Source of the DNA: Candidatus Mediterraneibacter stercorigallinarum
Lineage (GTDB): Bacteria > Bacillota > Clostridia > Lachnospirales > Lachnospiraceae
NCBI GenBank assembly: GCA_019116185.1
Contig: DXCD01000083.1
Span: forward strand, 1 to 24,123
DNA length: 24,123 bases
Direction: 5' to 3'
Shown here in pieces: positions 5,694-13,377 of this stretch. Within the stretch, counting starts at the first letter, position 1. The number at the start of each line of letters is the position of its first letter. The notes beneath the pieces are model-generated. The model had not been told where the DNA came from, did no database searches, and saw only the letters and a program-made list of their open reading frames with translations. The translations under genes and the position numbers were made by a program.

Positions 5694-8679
5694 ATGATAA
5701 TGTCCTCACTTCTCCGAACATCTCCCTGCATTCTTCAATCTTTTCCTCACTTCCGATGACGCAGATCTGTCCTGCATCAAGCATTGCTCTCAGCACCTTG
5801 GAAAGTGCCCGGATATCGTTCTGTCCGGCTGTCAGGATCTGTTCTCTTTCTTCCTTTATCATCTCTTCTGTCACATGGTTCATGTACAGGTTCATGGAGC
5901 GGCTGCCTTTTGCCGCCGGATTCATGGGCCGATCCATATTGCTGATCGTACCGATGATAAATTTATTCATATCCCTGTCATCCACATTAAAATTCTCAAG
6001 ATAATCCACCACACCTTCATATATTTCCATAGTTTTCTCGAGATTCGGATCTCGGTAAGACATCATATATCCCTCACCGATGCGGTTGAAATTACTCATG
6101 CATCCATAAGCGCCGCCTTTGACGCGGACATTCTGCCAGAGATAGTCATAGCTCAAGATCACTTTCAGGATCTGCAGCGCCCCTGTATATTCTGCTCCTC
6201 CATCGATGAAATTGCCGGCTCTGGCAACGTATTGTACTTTGGAAGAGGTTTTAAATCCTTCGTTCCGTTTTCGACAGTGGATCACACACGCAGTCTCAGC
6301 ACTTTTCTCTGCCGCATGCAGCCCTGTATCCGAATGACCGCCCGTGTTCAACGGTCCTTCATCTTCTGCCCCTCTGTTGAAGCTGTCTTTCACTGCCCGA
6401 AATGCTGACTGCATTGGTTCCAGCCCCTGTTCAGCCGATGTATAACTGATCATCAGGTTATCCGTGCGGAAGATCTTACGCGAAATATCTTTTAAGTTCC
6501 GGATAAGTTCTGCCTTATGCCCGTCAAAATCTTCTTCGATCGCTTTCACGACTTCATAAAATCCGATCCCGTCCGTATCATCCTTAAACTTAGCGATCGG
6601 CGATGTATATGACAGAGCGCGCAGAGCAGCCGTCGTATGCCCTGAGGAGAGGAAGGACATCTGAAGCCTTGATCTTAGCATGGCGATAATCTCTTTTAAC
6701 CGTTTTTCGTCATCCAGCTTTGACTCCATCAGGATCTCCCGCATCATGGAGAAGAGCACGTCCATTTTCGGATACAGCGCCTTTCCCTTCATCTCAAATG
6801 TGGCGCGGAACTCTTTTTCTTTTACCTTAGTGACATCCGCATACAGCTCAAGGGAAGTACCGATCCCGCCTGTATGGACGTTGATCTCGTTAAACAGTGC
6901 ACCGTATTCATAATTTGTTGTGTCTATAATTCCGAGAACACTCTGCAGGATTCCCACATAAGGCAGCATCTTTTCCTCTATGCCGGACAGGTCAAACATG
7001 AGGGTAACATACCCGATTCCGTTAGTCTCCACATTGTGATGCACCATTTTCACTCCGTCCGCGTCCATCTCTGTATTATAGATCGGCGCGGTCTCCCGTG
7101 TAATATCCTCCCGCCTGAGCACAGGGATTTTTGCCAGATCCTCCGGCGCGGACTCTTCTTCCTGATACGCCTCCAGTTCTTTCGTCGCGCTCACCAGCGC
7201 ATCCACTTCTTCCGGTGAAAGGCTCTCCTTATATGCTTTCAAACGCTCTGCAAGCTCTTTATCCATACGAGCGGTACGTCCTCTTTCCGGACGGATGATC
7301 ACCACCGCTCCGTGAGTACTATCCAGCAGGTATGTGCGGATCAGTCCTTCAAAGTATCCTGTAGCCACCTGCTCTTTCAAAAATTCAAATGTCGGGATTG
7401 CTTCCATATGGATAAATGGTTTTTCTTCATCATAAAGCCAGCTGTCAAAGAGCTGGAGCCCGTACATCAGCCCTCGCGGATAATTGCCGAAATCAGCCTC
7501 TCGGAAACGGAACTCGTAGTAATTGATCCCCGCGCGCAGCGCCTTCTGATCTATGCCGTTTTCTGCGATCCCGCGCAGAGTATCCTCGATCACGCGGATA
7601 AATTCTTCCTTCTGCTCCATGTTTGCATTTTTTGCTATCACAGAAAAGATCGGCTGAAATACTCCATTATCATAGGAGCCCATTATATCTTTCCCGATCC
7701 CCGCGTCAAGAAGCGCTTTCTTAAGGGGAGCCCCGGGCGCTGACAAGAGTGCATAATCCAGGATCTGGAACGCCAGATAAAGTTTTTCATCCAGAGACGT
7801 ACCGATCACCTTATTATAGGAAAGGTAAGTATTATCCTCCTCATTTTCATCGCTTGCTATGGAATATTCCTGGATGATCTCCTTCATCTCAGAGAACGGC
7901 TCCTGATATCTGATCTCAGAATCCACCCGGATCCGTTCAAAATCAGACAGGTAATTTTCATCCAGCCACTTCAATTTTTCTTCCATATCCATATCGCCAT
8001 AGAGATAAATATAACTGTTTGACGGATGATAATATTTCCTGTGGAAATCAAGGAACTGCTCATATGTCAGCTCCGGGATCACTTCCGGGTCTCCGCCGGA
8101 CTCATTTGCATAGGAGGTGTCCGGGAAGAGAGAGTTCAAGATCACCCGGTCCAGCACTCCCTCCGGAGACGAGAACGCTCCCTTCATCTCATTGTAAACC
8201 ACGCCGCTGATCTCCAGATCTGCATCTGCATTGTCCAGCTTATAACTCCATCCCTCCTGACGGAATGTCTTGTCACTCTGATAAATATTCGGATAGAATA
8301 CCGCATCCATATACACATGCATCAGATTCTGGAAATCCTTGTCATTGCAGCTCGCCACCGGGTATACCGTCTTGTCCGGATAGGTCATGGCATTTAAAAA
8401 TGTATTCAGCGAACCTTTCACCAGTTCTACAAACGGATCCTTTACCGGGAACTCTCTGGAACCGCAGAGCACGGAATGCTCCATGATATGCGGCACTCCC
8501 GTGCTGTCTGAGGGCGGTGTCCGGAAACCAATGGCAAACACCTTATTCTCATCGTCATTTTCCATAAGGAGAATTCTTGCCCCGCTCTTTTTATGCCGCA
8601 GAAGCATGCCGCAAGATTTCAGGTCCGCAAGATCCTTTTCCTGTATTACTTCATATGCTGTAAGGTCATAGATACTCAT
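5692..8679 (-). CDS. M16C zinc metallopeptidase, PreP-like
   Basis: A 995-residue peptidase of the insulinase/pitrilysin superfamily, M16C branch (presequence protease PreP/Cym1 type), which cuts unfolded peptides inside a closed chamber. The inverted zinc motif HIMEH (His64, Glu67, His68) is intact, with the distal glutamate Glu164 in NEMKGAF. The usual GSLNTFLNAMTYPDKTVYP segment follows the zinc motif. The rest matches the four-domain layout with an M16C-associated middle region and an inactive second half containing VKGGAYGC. No signal peptide is seen, so it is probably cytoplasmic. ATG 8679 has AAGGAG upstream. It heads a unit with era; the spacing suggests cotranscription rather than a shared function. 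Confidence 0.94.
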   Translation of the reverse strand: MSIYDLTAYEVIQEKDLADLKSCGMLLRHKKSGARILLMENDDENKVFAIGFRTPPSDSTGVPHIMEHSVLCGSREFPVKDPFVELVKGSLNTFLNAMTYPDKTVYPVASCNDKDFQNLMHVYMDAVFYPNIYQSDKTFRQEGWSYKLDNADADLEISGVVYNEMKGAFSSPEGVLDRVILNSLFPDTSYANESGGDPEVIPELTYEQFLDFHRKYYHPSNSYIYLYGDMDMEEKLKWLDENYLSDFERIRVDSEIRYQEPFSEMKEIIQEYSIASDENEEDNTYLSYNKVIGTSLDEKLYLAFQILDYALLSAPGAPLKKALLDAGIGKDIMGSYDNGVFQPIFSVIAKNANMEQKEEFIRVIEDTLRGIAENGIDQKALRAGINYYEFRFREADFGNYPRGLMYGLQLFDSWLYDEEKPFIHMEAIPTFEFLKEQVATGYFEGLIRTYLLDSTHGAVVIIRPERGRTARMDKELAERLKAYKESLSPEEVDALVSATKELEAYQEEESAPEDLAKIPVLRREDITRETAPIYNTEMDADGVKMVHHNVETNGIGYVTLMFDLSGIEEKMLPYVGILQSVLGIIDTTNYEYGALFNEINVHTGGIGTSLELYADVTKVKEKEFRATFEMKGKALYPKMDVLFSMMREILMESKLDDEKRLKEIIAMLRSRLQMSFLSSGHTTAALRALSYTSPIAKFKDDTDGIGFYEVVKAIEEDFDGHKAELIRNLKDISRKIFRTDNLMISYTSAEQGLEPMQSAFRAVKDSFNRGAEDEGPLNTGGHSDTGLHAAEKSAETACVIHCRKRNEGFKTSSKVQYVARAGNFIDGGAEYTGALQILKVILSYDYLWQNVRVKGGAYGCMSNFNRIGEGYMMSYRDPNLEKTMEIYEGVVDYLENFNVDDRDMNKFIIGTISNMDRPMNPAAKGSRSMNLYMNHVTEEMIKEEREQILTAGQNDIRALSKVLRAMLDAGQICVIGSEEKIEECREMFGEVRTLS

Positions 8680-8737
8680 GTCTTACTCTCCTTGTCTTTT
8701 TGATCACTTCCATAGTATACCACTAACACAGCGATTA

Positions 8738-8766
8738 TAAAAGGGATGTCCTCACCGGAGCATCCC
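8738..8766 (-). terminator. Terminator of the bPH2 gene pair
   Basis: On the minus strand GGGATG, one bulged C and TCC pair with GGACATCCC (8743–8766), and TTTTAT follows (8737–8742). The hairpin overlaps the stop codon of the second bPH2 gene and separates this pair from the M16 peptidase. A weak -10 (TATACT, 8714–8719) follows for the peptidase. Confidence 0.7.
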
Positions 8767-9732
8767 TTCTTTAATGATCTCTTCGCCGTTTCCTTTGAAA
8801 TACGGGATCGAATGTGATGTATCAGCGGACGAGGCGAGCAGGTGAATCTCTCCTTTCTGAATGCCGAACGCCTTTGCCAGAGGGTTTCGGGAGAACCGTA
8901 CGTACTGGATATTACGGTATCTCACAACCAGGTACGACCTTGCAAAATATCCCTTGGCCAGCTTCAGAAAATCTTTTTCCGCCAGTGAGCCTTCAGTAAG
9001 ATACTTTAGGATCATTCCAACCACCAGGCAGACTTCAAGCACTGATGTCCCCGCAACTGCCCACACACTGTATTCCGGCATCGCAGAAGCGCACACTGCC
9101 GCACAGACTGCCACTATGATCGTGTATATTACAGCCGGAAACGCCCATGCCGCCCAGACAGAGGAAGGCTGCCGCTCCACCTCTGCGCCTGCCGCATCCA
9201 GAAACTCCGGGAGCAGGACAGCCAGCTTCTCATCGAGCTTAGCTTCTGTTGAATACAGGATGAGGAAGGAATTTTTTTCTTCGCTGTCATCACCCATCCC
9301 AACATTCACAATTTCAGCCATATACCGTTTCCCAAGACGTGCAACAAAGGACTGGCGCAGCTTGAGAGCCTGTATCTTATTCACAGGGACAGTATACTCT
9401 ACTTTCTTAAAAAAGCCATAACGGATATAAATCTTATCACCCCGACGCTTCGCCCGGAAATCATAGTAACGCACAAAGTCTTTGACCGTATCCCACAGCG
9501 CGGACACTACGATCAGAACCGCCACAATGATTCCTGACGCCGCTCCGATCAGACTCTGAGCCGCATCCGGGTTTCCCACTACCCGGAACACAGTGCCTGC
9601 CGCCCCGGCGATACCGAGAATGATCACCGCCACAGACAGAATATTGACCGAGAAAAATCCATGCTGTAAGATATCTGCAAAATCTGACCGCACATCATAA
9701 TCCTCTGTCTCAGCGGCATCCCCGACTGACAC
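8752..9732 (-). CDS. bPH2 membrane protein YdbT-like, C-terminal part of a split gene
   Basis: This frame encodes the second half of a YdbT-type protein. It has a DILQHGFFSVNIL entry segment, two hydrophobic segments near its start, a bPH2 domain with KIYIRYGFFKKVEYTVPVNKIQALKLRQS, two more membrane segments, and a last bPH2-like module ending with VRYRNIQYVRFSRNPLAKAFG. It stays open up to a stop at 9826–9828. Only GTG 9732 offers a nominal start, and its ribosome site is weak. Together with the preceding frame it gives about 515 residues, close to the usual length of YdbT (about 490), so one gene broken by a -1 shift near 9786–9825 is most likely. Its own promoter is not seen. Confidence 0.72.
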   Translation of the reverse strand: MSVGDAAETEDYDVRSDFADILQHGFFSVNILSVAVIILGIAGAAGTVFRVVGNPDAAQSLIGAASGIIVAVLIVVSALWDTVKDFVRYYDFRAKRRGDKIYIRYGFFKKVEYTVPVNKIQALKLRQSFVARLGKRYMAEIVNVGMGDDSEEKNSFLILYSTEAKLDEKLAVLLPEFLDAAGAEVERQPSSVWAAWAFPAVIYTIIVAVCAAVCASAMPEYSVWAVAGTSVLEVCLVVGMILKYLTEGSLAEKDFLKLAKGYFARSYLVVRYRNIQYVRFSRNPLAKAFGIQKGEIHLLASSADTSHSIPYFKGNGEEIIKEGMLR

Positions 9733-10301
9733 CAGCCCCGCTTCCCGCAGGTCATCCCCCGGCGTGCCTGCCGCCTGAGCAGAGACCCCCCGTCCGGATC
9801 CCGTCTCCGCCTCGTCACCTCCTGTTTAAACGCCAGGGCATCCGCCTTCTTCAGTACAATCTTCACATCCGTGCTGTCCGCCGTTGACCTGCTGTTTGTA
9901 TCCAGTTTGACTTTACACGTTCCCATGAGCATTTCAAAGAGATTCTGCTCGGTATTAATATTAGAGATATTCCGGATGCCGATGGTATTCTTCTTTTTAT
10001 TCAGGGTGTTCCTCTCGATCACAACCGCATTGTCCTGAACAGATATGTAGGTTTTTGACCAGATAGCTATCTGGAGTGCGATGACAATGAGGAAAAACAG
10101 GATCAACCCCATGTTGACCAGCAGCCATTTCCCGTCCATGAATTCCAGCCCCGTTTCCATGAGCTCATCAATGTTCTCCAGCATGGAAGGGATAAGGACG
10201 ATCAAAAGAGCGATCAGCAGCCCTCCAGTCTGCTCCACGATGATGGATATGTGATTGCGGAATCGCTTATTCGACAGCCGGTCTGTCTGCATCTCTTTCA
10301 T
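9624..10301 (-). CDS. bPH2 membrane protein YdbT-like, N-terminal part of a split gene
   Basis: The first half of a YdbT-type protein. Residues 1–75 include two membrane helices, and about 80–165 form a bPH2 domain (YISVQDNAVVIERNT, GIRNISNINTEQNLFEMLMG). After ALAFKQEV the frame becomes arginine-rich (RRRRDPDGGSLLRRQ) and unlike the family, which marks the shift. The real sequence continues in the frame that ends at 8752. A six-G run on the minus strand (9786–9791) is the simplest indel site: one extra G restores the frame. ATG 10301 overlaps the upstream ydbS-like stop by 4 bp (ATGA), so translation is coupled. YdbS/YdbT pairs act at the envelope and in Bacillus are linked to bacteriocin resistance; the role here is inferred. 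Confidence 0.7.
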   Translation of the reverse strand: MKEMQTDRLSNKRFRNHISIIVEQTGGLLIALLIVLIPSMLENIDELMETGLEFMDGKWLLVNMGLILFFLIVIALQIAIWSKTYISVQDNAVVIERNTLNKKKNTIGIRNISNINTEQNLFEMLMGTCKVKLDTNSRSTADSTDVKIVLKKADALAFKQEVTRRRRDPDGGSLLRRQARRGMTCGKRGWCQSGMPLRQRIMMCGQILQISYSMDFSRSIFCLWR

Positions 10302-10780
10302 ACGCCTTCACCTGCCCTCTGCCCTGCCGCGATTTCGTTGATCCGCCTGCGCAGGGTCTCTGCGATCTGCTCAGCCCGTTCCTCCTCAAGAAATTCCAGA
10401 GTCACGTCGCCGCCGCCCGTGGTTACGACAACCTTTGCCACGCCGAACACCTGATCAACAGGTCCCTTCTTTGTCTGCAGCTTATGCAGGCGCTCGATAG
10501 GAACGATGTTGCGTTTGACAAACAGATAACCTTCGATGATGTCAATGCATTCATCATTGATACTGTATCGATAGCGGTTGTACCGGAAATATGGACTGAT
10601 CGCCACATCAAGAATAATCAGTGCGGCAAGGATCAGAGAAATCCACTTCCCCGCCGTAAGGTCCTCCGGAAAAATCCAGAAATAGTCCACTGCCCCTATG
10701 ATCACCAGAACCACCGCGCCCGTGATTATGCCTGCCACATACATGCAGTACAGAGCGCGTTTCGATAATTTCTCATACAC
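10298..10780 (-). CDS. bPH2 membrane protein YdbS-like
   Basis: A protein of about 160 residues with two adjacent membrane helices and one bacterial PH domain (bPH2/DUF304). Core motifs are YRYSINDECIDIIEGYLFVKR, IVPIERLHKLQ, GPVDQVFGVAKVVV and TTGGGDVTLEFL. It overlaps the YdbT-like gene by 4 bp, the usual ydbS–ydbT arrangement. I favour GTG 10780: GGAGG lies 8 nt upstream, whereas ATG 10822 (giving 174 residues) has no ribosome site and directly abuts a -10-like TACAAT at 10823–10828. The C-terminus is charged and alanine-rich. The pair is followed by its own terminator. Confidence 0.8.
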   Translation of the reverse strand: MYEKLSKRALYCMYVAGIITGAVVLVIIGAVDYFWIFPEDLTAGKWISLILAALIILDVAISPYFRYNRYRYSINDECIDIIEGYLFVKRNIVPIERLHKLQTKKGPVDQVFGVAKVVVTTGGGDVTLEFLEEERAEQIAETLRRRINEIAAGQRAGEGV

Positions 10781-10869
10781 AGCCTTTTCCTCCGTTTCCG
10801 CGGAAATAGAAACATCCCGCATATTGTACTATAAATTTAATACAATAATACGAGATGTCTCTGTATCTG

Positions 10870-12147
10870 TCAATGCATTTCTGTCTCCGGCTCTCCCAGC
10901 TGCTCTTCGATCCGCAGGAGACGATTATACTTTGCCACCCGCTCAGAACGGCAGGGCGCGCCGGTCTTAATCAGACCTGCATTGAATGCTACTGCAATAT
11001 CCGCAATAAAGGTATCCTCAGTCTCCCCGGAACGGTGGGAAATGATGGTCCTGTAACCTGCATCCTGAGCGGTCTTTATCGACTTGAAGGCTTCAGTGAG
11101 GGTGCCGATCTGATTCACCTTGATCAGGACCGCGTTCGCAGCTCCAAGACGGATCCCTTTTTTCAGCCGCTCTGCATTTGTGACAAAAAGATCATCTCCA
11201 ACAATCTGCACCCTGTTTCCGATCCGCTCCGTCAAAAGCTGCCACCCTTTCCAGTCTTCCTGATCCAGCGGATCTTCTATAGAGCAGATAGGAAATTCCG
11301 AGATCAGATTTTCATAATATCGTATCATCTCTTCCGTTGTCCTTGGCGGGCTCTGGTCTTCTCCGCGGAAAACATATGCGTGACATTCCGGGTCATATAT
11401 TTCTGACGCCGCGACATCCAGAGCGAGCTGGATCTCTCTTCCCATTTGGTATCCCGCCCGCTCTGCCGCGTCCCGGATCATCCTCAGCGCCTCATGGGCA
11501 TTTTTCAGATCCGGAGCGAAACCTCCCTCATCTCCCACGGAAGTAGAATATCCCCGTTCTCTCAAAATGCTTTTCAGGGAATGATAGACCTCCGCACACA
11601 TCCGGAGCTGCTCACGAAAGGATTTTTCTCCTGCTGGAACGATCATAAACTCCTGGATATCCAGCGCATTGTCTGCATGTGCTCCTCCGTTTAATATGTT
11701 CATCATAGGTACCGGCATCTTCACCGCGCGCACTCCGCCCAGATAGCGGTACAGAGGCAGCTTCAGAGCTGTGCATGCCGCCCGCGCCGCTGCCATGGAA
11801 ACAGCAAGCAGGGCGTTCGCTCCCATGTTTCTCTTATCCCGCGACCCATCCGCCCGGATCAGAGCCCGGTCGATCTCCTCCTGACAGAATACATTCATTC
11901 CGATAACCTGATCGGCAAGCCTGCTGTTTATATTGTCCACCGCCTGCTCTACTCCTCTTCCATTGTAACGCTCATCCTCATCCCTCAGCTCTGCCGCCTC
12001 ATACCGTCCGACAGAAGCTCCTGACGGGACTGATGCTCTTCCGACCACATCGTCTCCTGCCAGCACTTCTGCCTCGATGGTCGGATTTCCTCTGGAATCC
12101 AGGATTTCTCTTGCATATACATCTCTGATCAACAGCCGCCTTTCCAT
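10870..12147 (-). CDS. eno: Enolase
   Basis: Interconverts 2-phosphoglycerate and phosphoenolpyruvate in glycolysis. The 425-residue protein is of normal length. Visible family marks are AREILDSRGNPTIEAEV, the mobile loop SVPSGASVG, QEFMIVPAG, SVGDEGGFAPDL, the metal-ligand segments LALDVAASE, CSIEDPLDQEDW and VGDDLFVTN, the catalytic lysine in LIKVNQIGT, and SHRSGETEDTFIADIAV. I chose ATG 12147 because AGGAGG lies 9 nt upstream and the enolase fold begins at once; the frame is open to 12201. It stands alone instead of in a gap–pgk–tpi–gpm cluster. I found no convincing promoter or terminator for it. A glycerate kinase, whose product can be 2-phosphoglycerate, lies 3.5 kb away. Confidence 0.96.
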   Translation of the reverse strand: MERRLLIRDVYAREILDSRGNPTIEAEVLAGDDVVGRASVPSGASVGRYEAAELRDEDERYNGRGVEQAVDNINSRLADQVIGMNVFCQEEIDRALIRADGSRDKRNMGANALLAVSMAAARAACTALKLPLYRYLGGVRAVKMPVPMMNILNGGAHADNALDIQEFMIVPAGEKSFREQLRMCAEVYHSLKSILRERGYSTSVGDEGGFAPDLKNAHEALRMIRDAAERAGYQMGREIQLALDVAASEIYDPECHAYVFRGEDQSPPRTTEEMIRYYENLISEFPICSIEDPLDQEDWKGWQLLTERIGNRVQIVGDDLFVTNAERLKKGIRLGAANAVLIKVNQIGTLTEAFKSIKTAQDAGYRTIISHRSGETEDTFIADIAVAFNAGLIKTGAPCRSERVAKYNRLLRIEEQLGEPETEMH

Positions 12148-12217
12148 GCTCCGTATCCTCCTGATCTGTGAAATTCTTGTGTGATATAGTCTCTCCTCCA
12201 TCTGTCAGCTTAATGCG

Positions 12218-12246
12218 TTGACTTTTCATATTCCAGAGATTACAAT
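12218..12246 (+). promoter_or_regulatory. Promoter of the yitT-like gene
   Basis: TTGACT (12218–12223), a 17-bp spacer and TACAAT (12241–12246) on the plus strand. The leader of about 110 nt contains a small GGGG/CCCC hairpin near 12288–12304 with no clear role. Confidence 0.65.
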
Positions 12247-12362
12247 TCAGATAGATGATATTTTTTACATTTTTGTTTGTTTTTTGAGGGGCGGAATCCC
12301 CCCGTTTTACGAACAGAAAATGTCTTCTCTGCCACATGCGGGCAGAAGAACAGGAGGCTTAT

Positions 12363-13205
12363 ATGAAAAGCAGATTTCAGTATTTTTTCATGCTGACTTT
12401 CAGCACACTCCTCATCGCCGCCGGGACTTATTTTTTCAAATTTACAAACAACTTTACTTTCGGCGGCATCACAGGTCTCGCTGTACTTGTTGCAAAGACC
12501 GGTATTATTTCTGCCGGTGACTTCAACCTGATTATGAGCATGATCCTCCTGTTGATCGGTCTGATCATCCTCGGGAAAGGCTTTGCCGCTAAAACAGCAT
12601 ACTGCAGTATCCTTCTCTCAGTCGCCCTCTCTGCGATGGAACGCTTTTTCCCCATGGACCATCCTTTTACCGACCAGCCTATGCTGGAACTGTGTTTTGC
12701 AATTGTACTTCCGGCTCTGGGTTCTGCCATCCTCTTTAATATCGGAGCTTCCAGCGGTGGTACCGACATCGTTGCCATGATCCTCAAGAAATATTCAAGC
12801 TTTGATATCGGACGTGCTTTACTCATATCAGACGCGCTGATCACAGGAGCCGGATTCTTTGTATTTGATATAGAGACAGGACTTTACTCTCTTCTGGGGC
12901 TTGCGATCCGCTCTTTCATGATCGATACTTTCATTGAGAGCTTTAACCTGTCCAAATATTTTAACGTAGTGTGCGACCGCCCGGAACCAATCTGCGATTT
13001 TATCGTCCACACTCTGGGGCGCAGCGCCAGTGTTTGTCACGCAAAGGGCGCTTATTCCGGCAAGGACAAGTATATCATTCTCACAGCGCTGAATCGGGTG
13101 CAGGCAGTCAGACTGAGAAATTATATCCGTGAAAATGACAAAGAAGCGTTTATATTGATCTCCAACACCAGCGAGATCATAGGGAAAGGCTTTCACAGTG
13201 TATAA
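12363..13205 (+). CDS. YitT family membrane protein
   Basis: A 280-residue integral membrane protein of the YitT family: an N-terminal membrane part of about five helices (DUF161; residues 1–200) and a cytoplasmic C-terminal DUF2179 domain (about 220–275, including the HAKGAYSGKDKYIILTAL strand-rich segment). Family landmarks are FGGITGLAVLV, FNIGASSGGTDIVAMIL and LGLAIRSFMIDTFIESFN. The transported substrate or function is unknown for the family. ATG 12363 has AGGAGG upstream. The gene is alone on the plus strand, diverges from eno and has its own promoter. Confidence 0.93.
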   Translation: MKSRFQYFFMLTFSTLLIAAGTYFFKFTNNFTFGGITGLAVLVAKTGIISAGDFNLIMSMILLLIGLIILGKGFAAKTAYCSILLSVALSAMERFFPMDHPFTDQPMLELCFAIVLPALGSAILFNIGASSGGTDIVAMILKKYSSFDIGRALLISDALITGAGFFVFDIETGLYSLLGLAIRSFMIDTFIESFNLSKYFNVVCDRPEPICDFIVHTLGRSASVCHAKGAYSGKDKYIILTALNRVQAVRLRNYIRENDKEAFILISNTSEIIGKGFHSV

Positions 13206-13304
13206 ATATGCAATTGTCAAATTTAAATTTGTGTTAAATTTTAATTTCTATTTTTTCCACAAAATAATTGTGAATTTTTTGTGAATTTTTCATTCCATAT
13301 CCTC

Positions 13305-13333
13305 TTGTCAGTCTATTTATTTGAGATTATAAT
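13305..13333 (+). promoter_or_regulatory. Promoter of the surface protein gene
   Basis: TTGTCA (13305–13310), a 17-bp spacer and TATAAT (13328–13333), on an AT-rich background. The start point would be near 13340. The whole gap 13206–13377 is AT-rich; two TTGTGAATTTTT copies lie at 13268–13290 with unknown meaning. Confidence 0.78.
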
Positions 13334-13377
13334 TAAATCAGTTTTAAAAATACTCAAACAAGAATGGAGGTATGAAC

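Noticed and set aside
9824..9830. TTTAAAC as a programmed -1 frameshift heptamer in the ydbT-like gene
   Set aside because: The zero frame reads TTT AAA C, so the heptamer is not in the required X-XXY-YYZ register; the other frame also has a TAA right there.
12148..12217. Promoter for eno on the minus strand
   Set aside because: I could not find a -35/-10 pair with acceptable spacing; only isolated TATCAT- and TTGTAA-like boxes.
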